Part shown: positions 10,324 to 18,135 of the stretch, in pieces
Position numbering within the stretch: position 1 is the stretch's first letter
Layout of the letters: each line of letters starts with the position of its first letter
Assembly (NCBI GenBank): GCA_030141605.1
Contig: JAQGDQ010000272.1
Coordinates: 287,501-311,296 of the forward strand
Length of the DNA: 23,796 nucleotides
Direction of reading: 5' to 3'
Source: Tubiluchus corallicola
Lineage: Eukaryota > Priapulida > Priapulimorpha > Priapulimorphida > Tubiluchidae
Made by a program: the position numbers and the translations under genes
Notes under the pieces: generated by a model
The model's database searches: none
The model's input: only the letters and a program-made list of their open reading frames with translations
What the model was told of the DNA's origin: nothing

Positions 10324-10689
10324 GTTAACACGACGTCTTAAAACTCTTGCTTTCTTCTTTCGTTTGCGTCTTTAGTTTTTCTTACTATCTACTGTGTCTG
10401 TAACTAATTTGCTAATGCTTTGATGTTAAAATTGTTGAACTAGCTGACATTAACATTATCTTACTTCACCTGTAGTGTCTGCGTTTCAGCATTTAGTACT
10501 GGCATATTTGTTTGCTGTTGTGTTTTATGGTGTGTGTATATTGTATTAGTGTCAATTCACGAAACTATGTGAACTCAGTAAAGTACAAAGGCTAGTTCAC
10601 ACAACAAATTCAAATTGTATAAAAGATCATACAGTCAAACCTCCTTATACCACCCATTTTGTGAGCAGAAAAAATTTGGAGTTATATGC

Positions 10690-10777
10690 GATTCATGTAT
10701 GACAAAATATAACATACAACAACATAATAAAACATACATAAATATACAAAAATGTTATATTTTGTCATAGACGAATC
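10690..10777. repeat. Long hairpin inside the element
   Basis: Arms 10690-10715 and 10752-10777 are inverted copies with 24 of 26 matching (core ATGACAAAATATAACAT), separated by 36 bp of AT-rich loop. It looks like a subterminal inverted repeat of the surrounding element. Confidence 0.85.
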
Positions 10778-11160
10778 ACAAAACATTTAGGCGAGCATAC
10801 ACAGGTTAGAGTCCTCAACTGTCACTCTAAAGTTTAGTTAATTAAAAGAAAATTATTAAAGTAATCATCTGTAAATTAATCAGTTACTCAAGCAAGTTTT
10901 TGTTTGCGTAAACAATGCGCGATGTACGTTACAGTTTGCGCACAATCAAAACACGCCTTATTTTATGCATGAAGTCTGGTCAGTGTAAACGACTCACAGG
11001 AGGCATTGTGGGATGGAATTATATGCAGATGGCGCTGGCGTTAGTTGAGACTGCTGACTGTGTCTCCTGTCGCACAATTATGAATTATGAATTTATTCCA
11101 CAGCAATACAAACATACAGACAAATTGTTATTACTTTGAAAAAAACTTATAAAATGAACG

Positions 11161-11409
11161 AGTTACTGTGAGGAGGAGGAAGGAGCATTGAGCTTTCGAG
11201 TCCTCCTCCAGATAAGTGAAACAATTGACAATTAACATTACATAGTTACTGTGAGGAGGAGGAAGGAGCATTGAGCTTTCGAGTCCTCCTCCAGATAAGT
11301 GAAACAATTGACAATTAACATTACATAGTTACTGTGAGGAGGAGGAAGGAGCATTGAGATTTCGAGTCCTCCTCCAGATAAGTGAAACAATTGACAATTA
11401 ACATTACAT
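11161..11409 (+). repeat. 83-bp tandem triplication with a hairpin in each unit
   Basis: Three near-identical units start at 11161, 11244 and 11327; the only difference I see is one base in the third (GAGATTTCG for GAGCTTTCG). Each has GGAGGAGGA and, about 18 bp later, TCCTCCTCC, which can fold back. The near identity implies a recent duplication. Confidence 0.95.
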
Positions 11410-11797
11410 TTTCATCAGTTATAACGTACATTAGAACAAAATAAGTTTTGTTAGTAACTTACGATCAGGATGAGTAAAATTGTGAGTTAATTATACCGCT
11501 GTAGTAGGTAATTCTTTGATGCTTGGCAATTTGCCTGACAGATGGCGGGTAACGGAAACGGTGTTACAGGTTCTTTTTATATACAGCCGTTTTGTTCCTG
11601 GCCGTTTTTCATTGGTGGTATCACGAGGTTTGACTGGATTATAGTTCATTTGCTTGAATAGCTTCTGTAACTCATTGCTGGTAATCTGGTTTTATTCTTG
11701 CAGTAGTAGAGAGTTTACACTTGATCTTATGCGGGTCATCATTTCAGTTTTTTTAGTTTCAAATCGTCCAAAACATGTTAAAACTAATCAGAAATTA

Positions 11798-12457
11798 ATT
11801 ACATATATATGTGTCTGCTTGCATATCAAAATCGTCCGTTAGTCGGCAATTAAGCTTTTTTAGTCGTTCACGTATCCTGAATCTCCATTTCATGAGGATC
11901 ATTTTAATACCAAGTTTATCGCTCTATGTTATTTCTAAGCTGAGATAATCTACATTGAAGTTGAGGTGCAGGCTGCACACTGAAAAACATAATCTTGAGA
12001 AAATCACTGTTAAAGTCGGCCATTGTTTTTTGTCGCGTTTCTATAAAATACTTGGCAACCTAAATGTTGGTTTCTACAGACTTTGCAAGAACACTTTGAA
12101 GTTATGTTTAAATCCAGTAGATGGCTCTTCCTGGATTGATTGTCCTTCCAAAATGGCTGCTTCCCTGAGCTACTACTGGAGTTTGCAAATACAAGTTTTT
12201 CACAATTGCAGTACTAGTTTCTAGACAGAAAAGTTAGTACGGGCTTATGAAATTTAATTTTTAGTATTTTTTAAACATTTTCTTGATAACTTCACCCTAG
12301 AATATTAAAGTCAAATATATTTAGCATTTGCTTTCATAAAAAAGCAAAAAACTGACATTTGACCAAATTTTTGGTGCTTTCTACTTTGAAGCATCATAAC
12401 ATAGATTTAATTACGCCGACTTGTGGACAGTTTTGGTTTGCAAGCAGCACATTTAAT
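11798..12457 (+). mobile_element. Dispersed repeat family E, copy B, a MITE with inverted ends
   Basis: The left end (about 11798-11846, GTGTCTGCTTGCATATCAAAA ... TAGTCGGC) is inverted at the right end (12417-12457, GCCGACTTGTGGACAG ... TTTGCAAGCAGCACATTTAAT). The interior matches copy A at 471-1015. It encodes nothing; the 89-codon frame at 11955-12224 has no support from copy A. It ends about 157 bp before the cassette exon. Confidence 0.75.
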
Positions 12458-12613
12458 CATGTTTGTTGCAAAGACACTTGAGATTAAAAAGTTTCGTATC
12501 TTTTTGATTAGTCAGCTTTTGCCGTGTCTATGTGTGAAGACCTGTTAGAGTTAAACCCGGCTTCGTGTGGCAAAGATTTTATGTTGCAACGTTTCTTGTT
12601 TCTTGTTTTATAG

Positions 12614-12964
12614 TTTGTTACGGAACATGCCCAACCCCGGTGGAGGCGGTAGAGGTGCAGCTCCCTCTGGCGGCGTTATGAGATTAGGCCCTGCCACCGA
12701 GCTGGGTAGGTCGGTACCGACGTCGGGTAACGTACAGTCAAGATCATCGCTTGCGACTAATACGTGCCGGACTTCGTACAGTGCTCGTAGGCATCCTTAC
12801 AAGGTGCTGCCGCCCCCTGGCGGAGTAAGTCAAAACACCCGCCCGTCTGTTCCGCAGGCTTCTGAACAGTCTCCGGTGCTTAAACCAGTGTGCCAAATAT
12901 GCATAAGTTCAGGCTTTCCACAGACGACGGAAATCTGTCCGTTTCACGGTCTCAGATCAGGATG
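12614..12964 (+). CDS. IRP2-type insert exon with heme-regulatory CPFH motif (candidate cassette exon)
   Basis: Follows a TTTTATAG acceptor. Joined to exon 3 it reads S-L-L-R-N-M-P-N-P-G-G-G-G-R-G and ends V-C-Q-I-C ... E-I-C-P-F-H-G-L-R-S-G; with the insert numbered from 134, cysteines are at 185, 227, 230 and 242 and His at 245. Vertebrate IRP2 has, at this same protein position, a 73-residue extra domain beginning near APNPGGG and ending near CPFH; its CP/His pair is a reported heme-binding site linked to iron-dependent turnover. The exon is GC-rich and codon-like against AT-rich flanks. Its length of 351 nt (117 codons) is divisible by three, phase 2 at both ends, so it can be skipped or kept. 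The donor ATG|GTCAGT is weaker than consensus. Joining to exon 4 makes a Cys codon (TG|T). Inclusion in mRNA and the exact 3' border are inferred. Confidence 0.85.
12809..12823 (-). promoter_or_regulatory. CTCF-like motif inside the insert exon
   Basis: On the minus strand it reads CCGCCAGGGGGCGGC, a close fit to the CTCF core. It ends one base before an internal GTAAGT. In the exon it encodes part of a Pro/Gly-rich linker, so the match may be coincidental. Confidence 0.35.
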
Positions 12965-12983
12965 GTCAGTATATACACGTAGC

Positions 12984-13192
12984 GTGTCATAGTGTAGTTG
13001 CATGTACTAGAGTAGAAAGCGTGTCGTTGTGCAGTTGCATGTACTAGAGTAGAAAGCATGTCATCGTGTAGTTGCATGTACTAGAGTAGAAAGCGTTGTG
13101 CAGTTGCATGTACTAGAGTAGAAAGCATGTCATCGTGTAGTTGCATGTACTAGAGTAGAAAGCGTGTCATCGTGTGTTTGCATGTAATAGAG
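12984..13192 (+). repeat. 37-bp minisatellite, about 5.5 copies
   Basis: The unit is GTGTCATCGTGTAGTTGCAT plus GTACTAGAGTAGAAAGC, with one shortened unit near 13094. The array starts 19 bp after the proposed donor of the insert exon. Confidence 0.92.
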
Positions 13193-13534
13193 ATTCTATT
13201 GTGCTGTTTACAAGTTACAAGTTCATTATAAACATTACTCGTCTTGTTTTCGTGAAAAAATTGTCAAACTTTTTGTCATTACCTGAATCTAAAAGTGAAT
13301 TCAAGTAACATTTTTTCTTCCATTTAACAATGGTATGCATTCTAATGCTCGTGGTGTGTACAACATTGTTCTGCTTGTGCATTTACCGCAGATGTCTAGA
13401 TGTTGGTCTGTGGTTTTTATCATTGTCACTGCATGACATTTTTTAGATATTATTGGCCAAACGATGGCAGATTGCATGTGGTGAAAAATCGTAGACATCG
13501 TAGCACGAGAAGGTCAACAAATGTTTATAAAAAT

Positions 13535-13910
13535 GTCGGCCATCTTTGAAATGCTCCGTTTGTCGGTGTTCAAAACAAAAGTCAGTACGAATACATTGCC
13601 GTGTCTTCAAAGTGTAAACTGTAAAACTGTCGGCCATCTTTAAAATGCTTCGTTTGTCGGTGTTCTGAACAAAAGTCAGTACGAATACATTGCCGCGTCT
13701 TCAAAGTGTAAACTGTAAAACTGTCGGCCATCTTTAAAATGCTCCGTTTGTCGGTGTGCAAAACAAAAGTCAGTACGAATACATTGCCGCGTCTTCAAAG
13801 TGTAAACTGTAAAACTGTCGGCCATCTTTAAAATGCTCCGTTTGTCGGTGTGCAAAACAAAAGTCAGTACGAATACATTGCCGTGTCTTCAAAGTGTAAA
13901 CTGTAAAACT
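13535..13910 (+). repeat. 94-bp tandem repeat, 4 copies
   Basis: Units begin GTCGGCCATCTTTAAAATGC at 13535, 13629, 13723 and 13817 with exact 94-bp spacing and few substitutions. Minus-strand frames here (13443-13637 and 13770-13988, FTVYTLKTRQCIRTDFCF type) come from the repeat and are not called genes. Confidence 0.95.
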
Positions 13911-14221
13911 GTTAAAACGCTTGCGTATCAAAACCATTGTTCTTTGCAGGAAAGCGCAACTTTTTTGCTTTGCTTGCCCATTGGTCATTTCTTAGATTTC
14001 TAAACCTTCATCTGAATTTGCCAAACTTTAAGTCCTGTTGAATCTTTTTTTGCTCAAAACTGTCTGAACGTGCGAGTTTGTCTACATCATTACCATCATC
14101 ACTTCTTACGGCCGATATGTTTCGCAACGATTCAGATGGCATGTATTAAAATCCATTGTGCTTTCTATAGATTTCAAGTGGGTCTCGTTTGTATAATTAG
14201 TATGTGGTGCTTTGTTTTCAG
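13911..14221 (+). other. End of intron 3
   Basis: AT-rich intronic DNA ending in a pyrimidine-rich tract and TTTTCAG; nothing else recognised. Confidence 0.5.
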
Positions 14222-14291
14222 TGCCGATGCTTTGGAACGTAATCAGGAACTTGAATTTGAGCGAAACAAGGAACGCTTTCGTTTTCTTAAG
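14222..14291 (+). CDS. IRP/aconitase exon 4 (completes residue 134, then 135-157)
   Basis: After TTGTTTTCAG it reads A-D-A-L-E-R-N-Q-E-L-E-F-E-R-N-K-E-R-F-R-F-L-K, matching human IRP1 ADSLQKNQDLEFERNRERF. It ends before GTATGC (donor 14292), phase 0. It joins in frame to either exon 3 or the insert exon. A long pyrimidine microsatellite begins about 10 bp after the donor. Confidence 0.97.
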
Positions 14292-14300
14292 GTATGCATT

Positions 14301-14367
14301 GCTCTCTCTATCTCTCTTTCATTTACTCTCTGTCTTTCTCACTCTCTGTATCTCTTTCTCTCTCTCC

Positions 14368-14421
<54 letters not shown>

Positions 14422-14426
14422 CTCTC

Positions 14427-14468
<42 letters not shown>

Positions 14469-14480
14469 CATTCTCTCTCT

Positions 14481-14550
<70 letters not shown>

Positions 14551-14575
14551 GTCTGTCTGTCTGTCTCTCTTTCTG

Positions 14576-14632
<57 letters not shown>
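14301..14632 (+). repeat. Compound microsatellite (CT)n, (AT)n, (GTCT)n, (CTAT)n
   Basis: A pyrimidine tract dominated by CT to 14513, then AT at 14514-14548, GTCT at 14549-14565 and CTAT/CTAT-like units at 14577-14632. All three plus-strand frames stay open through it (SLSLSL, YIYI, YLSI peptides) and are artefacts. Confidence 0.98.
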
Positions 14633-14634
<2 letters not shown>

Positions 14635-14865
14635 CTCATTCACTTACATAAACTCTATTTTTCTTGACGTGTTTTCATTCTTGCTTTCACTTTTTTACTT
14701 CAACTGTCCCCACTAAGAGTGCCCATTGGTTTGTTTCGGTTAATTTGCATAAAAATTATCTACTTTTATGTTTATTCCTCTCTGTACTCTTCTGAATGTA
14801 CGATTTCTTTGTCTAACTATCTATCCATCGCCGACACCTGATACCCCTCCTCATTTGCATTTTAG

Positions 14866-15049
14866 TGGGGCGCGTCGGCATTAGAGAACATGCTAATCGT
14901 GCCGCCCGGTTCCGGGATCGTCCACCAGGTGAACTTGGAGCACCTCGCCCGTGTCGTGTTTTGTGATAATGGAATGTTGTACCCCGACAGCCTGGTGGGG
15001 ACGGATTCTCATACCACCATGATTAACGGTTTGGGAGTGATAGGCTGGG
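14866..15049 (+). CDS. IRP/aconitase exon 5 (residues 158-218 plus split 219)
   Basis: After CATTTTAG it reads W-G-A-S-A-L-E-N, then [14 protein letters not shown] and [15 protein letters not shown]. The D-S-H triad (204-206) is the aconitase signature around the substrate site. PPGSG and DSHTTM follow the IRP1 pattern, where human IRP2 has PPGTG and DSHITM. It ends G-W plus one base before GTAAGT (donor 15050), phase 1. Genomic readthrough past the donor stays open to 15312 into a MITE; this is unlikely to be real coding. Confidence 0.98.
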
Positions 15050-15101
15050 GTAAGTGTGTAACTGATTACTTCAGATTTGATGAAATGACTGTGAAAAGGT
15101 T

Positions 15102-15629
15102 CAGGGATGAGAATTTTCCGCGGATACGCGGAATTCCGAGTTTTTGGAAGACCAGTAGTGCCATTTTTGTAAATCGCATAAATTCGTTGACAAAATTTTT
15201 ACAGATCCAGTACATTATTTCACAAGCTGACCGCCAGATGGCAGGCCGTCACTTTGTTTACATCACGTACATCAGTGTAACCACGTGTATATCTCTATGT
15301 ATAAAAATATAGAATCAATTGTGCGGAGTTATTTGAGTCAATTGCAGACAGTTTTTATATACTTTTGCCCAGCAGCGACCATTACTTAGACGTTTTTGAG
15401 ACAATTAGGTATCATGTATCCTTGATAGTTGAGTATTTTAGATTATGCATGAAACAAGGTAATTGATATTTTAAGTCCACTTAGAGGCTCTCTATGGTCA
15501 CAAAATTGCAATTTGTTGCTGGCTGCAACGGGAGCCTTGCCCCCCCTTGAACCCCCATGGGGGCCTAGGCAGCTCCCAAACCCCCCGGCCTGTTTCAGAG
15601 TTTTTTGCAATTTGTCATTCTCATCGCTG
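15102..15629 (+). mobile_element. MITE family 1, copy 3 (most complete)
   Basis: Starts CAGGGATGAGAATTTTCCGC and ends CATTCTCATCGCTG, inverted termini with one mismatch. AAGGTT stands directly on both outer sides (15096-15101 and 15630-15635), a possible 6-bp target duplication. TTCCGCG/CGCGGAA forms a hairpin at 15116-15133. No protein is encoded. Superfamily uncertain. Confidence 0.82.
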
Positions 15630-15701
15630 AAGGTTTTTAACTTCTTTGTAACATCAACAATGTCCGTTTTATAAGCAATCCACCATATACAGTAGTCGTC
15701 A

Positions 15702-16215
15702 CTCGAAGCAAAGCTGGACCCAGTCTTAAACTATAGGTCAAAACAACCTATTCTTTAAAATATTAAAAGGAAGTTGGCTCACGTGAAAGAGTTATTACCA
15801 CACAAACACAATTTTAGCGCCATTAGTTCTTCGCTGTTACATGTATTTCGCCATTCGATAGTTAGACTGGTTCTAGCGCCTGCATTTCGGAAAGTGTCGC
15901 ACAAAAACAGGTGCTTTACCTCTCTGTTCCGATGTGTTAGCTTGTGATGAACTGCACGCGTTCGACAGCTCATGCGTGAGCACAGCGGTAAATTTGAAAT
16001 TTGGATTTTTATCTTAAAAGTTGTCTAGTTTTAGTACAACACACTGAATATCTTACAGTAGCACTCTACTTCAATTTTTGCTTTCACAAACTTTGCTGTT
16101 AGAAATTTTGTTAGTTTGTGATGTCATAGTCATCAATAGTTGGGCTCGCCTGCCGTTTAATTAAGTTTTTAATCTGTAATTTTCTTATCAGAAACACTTT
16201 TGCAGTATTATTGTG
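15702..16215 (+). repeat. Dispersed repeat family D, copy 3
   Basis: Third copy of the family at 2473 and 4683, with small internal deletions and a missing 3' end. It lies about 70 bp after MITE family 1 copy 3; copies 1 (MITE) and 2 (D) are also neighbours in intron 1. Confidence 0.78.
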
Positions 16216-16272
16216 TAGACGCATGTCAAATAGCGTGTTAAAGTGCGTGCAAAAGACAGCCGGCAGAAACCT

Positions 16273-16679
16273 GTTTGAAGCCAGGTATGTGTGCAAATCC
16301 ATACCGGTTTGAAGCCAGGTATGTGTGCAAATCCATACCGGTTTGAAGCCAGGTGTGTGTGCAAATCCATACCGGTTTGAAGCCAGGTATGTGTGCAAAT
16401 CCATACCGGTTTGAAGCCAGGTATGTGTGCAAATCCATACCGGTTTGAAGCCAGTTATATGTGCAAATCCATACCAGTTTGAAGCCAGGTGTGTGTGCAA
16501 ATCCATACCTGTTTGAAGCCAGGTATGTGTGCAAATCCATACCGGTTTGAAGCCAGGTATGTGTGCAAATCCATACCTGTATGAAGCCAGGTAGGTGTGC
16601 AAATCCATACCTGTTTGAAGCCAGGTGTGTGTGCAAATCCATACCTGTTTGAAGCCAGGTATGTGTGCAAATCCATACG
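16273..16679 (+). repeat. 34-bp minisatellite, 12 copies, donor-like and hairpin-forming
   Basis: The unit is GTTTGAAGCCAGGTATGTGT plus GCAAATCCATACCG. Each unit pairs GGTATG with CATACC across 10 nt, and most contain CAG|GTATGT or CAG|GTGTGT, a good splice-donor consensus on the gene's strand; one has GTTATA and one GTAGGT. The array ends about 73 bp before exon 6. Three minus-strand frames ([14 protein letters not shown] type) arise because three units make 102 bp; they are not called genes. Confidence 0.95.
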
Positions 16680-16752
16680 CTGACTAGACCAAATAATTGT
16701 CATCATTTTTATGTTCTAAAAGCTTCAACCATTGCACTGTCTTCACTTCTAG

Positions 16753-16892
16753 GAGTGGGAGGCATAGAAGCGGAGGCGGTGATGCTGGGACAGGCCATCT
16801 CCATGGTGATACCAAAAGTTGTCGGTTATAAGCTGGTGGGTAAACTCGGTCGCTTGGCAACGTCAACTGATGCGGTGCTCACCATAACCAAG
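16753..16892 (+). CDS. IRP/aconitase exon 6 (completes residue 219, then 220-265)
   Basis: After CACTTCTAG it reads [18 protein letters not shown], then V-V-G-Y-K-L-V-G-K and [21 protein letters not shown] matches IRP1; human IRP2 has IETEAVMLGL. The ending LTITK meets HLRQVG of the next exon as in the family. It ends before GTAGAAG (donor 16893), a weak donor, phase 0. Confidence 0.98.
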
Positions 16893-16907
16893 GTAGAAGC
16901 TTAAGAG

Positions 16908-16927
16908 AGGTGTTCCCACGAACACCT
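16908..16927. repeat. Perfect short hairpin near the exon 6 donor
   Basis: AGGTGTTC and GAACACCT form a perfect 8-bp stem with a 4-nt CCAC loop, 15 nt after the weak donor. In the transcript it could affect splice-site access; this is inference. Confidence 0.6.
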
Positions 16928-16977
16928 GAGTCTTGTATAGTTAATTGATCAGTGTGTTTGATACGTTCCAGTATGTT

Positions 16978-17053
16978 CCAGAAAGACAGAGAAAGAGAGT
17001 GAGAGAGAGAGGGGGAGAGGGAGAGGCAGAGGCAGAGGCAGAGAGGCAGAGGG
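16978..17053 (+). repeat. GA-rich simple repeat
   Basis: Purine tract of GAGA, GGGAGA and several GAGGCA hexamer units. Confidence 0.9.
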
Positions 17054-17432
17054 AAACTATATTAACATATATACACTATATAAGCTGTTTCAATATACAG
17101 TTTAATAAAGAGTTACAGAGATGGGTTTTAGAGCTCAGCCATTGTTGGTCAATACAGATGAAACATTATTCAGTTTTTTCCTTCGGACTTCTTACCTTTG
17201 CAATTTCTTACCCTTGCAAAAACTCCAATAAGTGAGGGAACACTGTAAAACTACAGATCTCTATGTATGTAGGAGAAAGTTGGCCTCCTGCTTAGCTAAT
17301 GTCTGTTGTACAACCAGATGTGATGCACTCGTGCAAATTAGCGCGACTCCACATGGTACTACGTGTTGTTCTGGCCAACAGACACATTTCACTTAATGTC
17401 CAAGTTCATTATGTACAAAATAACACGTAAGT

Positions 17433-17922
17433 CAGGGGTGTGCAAATTGCGGCCTACCGACAGAATTTGTGTGGCCCGCAAAGAGATTTGTCAACCTAAT
17501 GAAACTGCGGCCCGGGTGATTAATTGAGTGTATCCAGCTGAAGTCCGTGCCACGATCCCAAAGATAGTGCGGGTAGTTTTTTCTACTAGATCGGATGCCA
17601 TTAACCCTTACAAGACGGTTGTAGCTTAATGTCACTCTACTACACAGACTGTGTGATACACATTACTAATATGCATTGTAATGAAATTACCACTATCTGT
17701 CCTGAAAGTAGAAATATATGGTTTGTAATATAAATTTTTGTAACTTCTAAAATAGTTTCTTGAGTGTAGTAGCGCAGTAGTAATGATGTACGCAGGTTGG
17801 ATGCAAAATAATCGTTATTAGGCCTTTCTGTACTTGGCTCCTTGATCAAACTCCCTGTGGCCCACAGGAATTGCGGAAAAGTTTAATTTGGCTCGGCTAG
17901 TCGGATAATTTGCACACCCCTG
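17433..17922. mobile_element. hAT-type MITE
   Basis: Perfect 16-bp inverted ends CAGGGGTGTGCAAATT, with the continuation GCGGCC on the left and a GCGGCCCGGG further in, as in many hAT elements. The flanks ACGTAAGT (17425-17432) and ATGTATGT (17923-17930) agree at 6 of 8 positions, fitting a decayed 8-bp hAT target duplication. At 490 bp it has no transposase; internal minus frames at 17432-17635 and 17640-17849 are not credited. Confidence 0.85.
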
Positions 17923-18135
17923 ATGTATGTGTTAGTCAAAGTGTGTAACCTGATGATCTTAAGCATGTTTCTTATATTGTACAGGGTCATACTCATGCTT
18001 GCAAGTTAACTTGGCACATTTTCAGCAGTTAATGTGGTATATCTCTTACTGAGTGAGACATATAGATCCTAGTACATGTATATTTCGTACCTCAGGGTGA
18101 TTTGATTGTTAAAGTTCAGTGTGTCGCAATATTTC

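Larger units (their letters stand above)
10632..11636. mobile_element. Second inverted-repeat DNA element (pogo/Tc1-like ends), non-autonomous
   Basis: The left end CAGTCAAACCTCCTTATACC pairs with the right end GGTATCACGAGGTTTGACTG (about 20 of 22 matching when extended). A TA precedes the left end; the right flank reads GA, so the duplication is imperfect. The element holds a 26-bp hairpin near the left end and an 83-bp triplication. The 74-codon frame at 10915-11139 has no recognised domain and is not called a transposase. Confidence 0.65.

Noticed and set aside
9728-10375. 215-codon plus-strand frame and overlapping minus-strand frames of 216 and 119 codons
   Set aside because: Pure translation of a 21-bp tandem array inside an intron, equally open on both strands; no composition or flanking evidence of a gene.
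10915-11139. 74-codon frame inside the second inverted-ended element as a transposase
   Set aside because: No recognisable DNA-binding or catalytic motif and far too short.
12770-12795. CAGTGC flanked by TCGTA as a possible iron-responsive element in the insert exon
   Set aside because: The flanking five bases are direct rather than complementary, so the IRE upper stem cannot form and no bulged C is placed correctly.
14070-14716. Ser/Leu-rich frames of 140-193 codons, resembling signal or membrane segments
   Set aside because: Translations of CT, AT and CTAT microsatellites.
14890-15312. 140-codon frame beginning at an internal ATG
   Set aside because: Its first half is real exon 5 (which begins upstream at 14866); the second half is intron readthrough past a perfect GTAAGT donor into a MITE.
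16111-16706. Four overlapping minus-strand frames with [14 protein letters not shown]-type repeats
   Set aside because: The 34-bp unit cycles through all frames every 102 bp; the frames exist only because the unit lacks stops.
17432-17849. Two minus-strand frames of 67 and 69 codons as a hAT transposase remnant
   Set aside because: They lie in a 490-bp non-autonomous hAT-type element and show no transposase similarity I can recognise.
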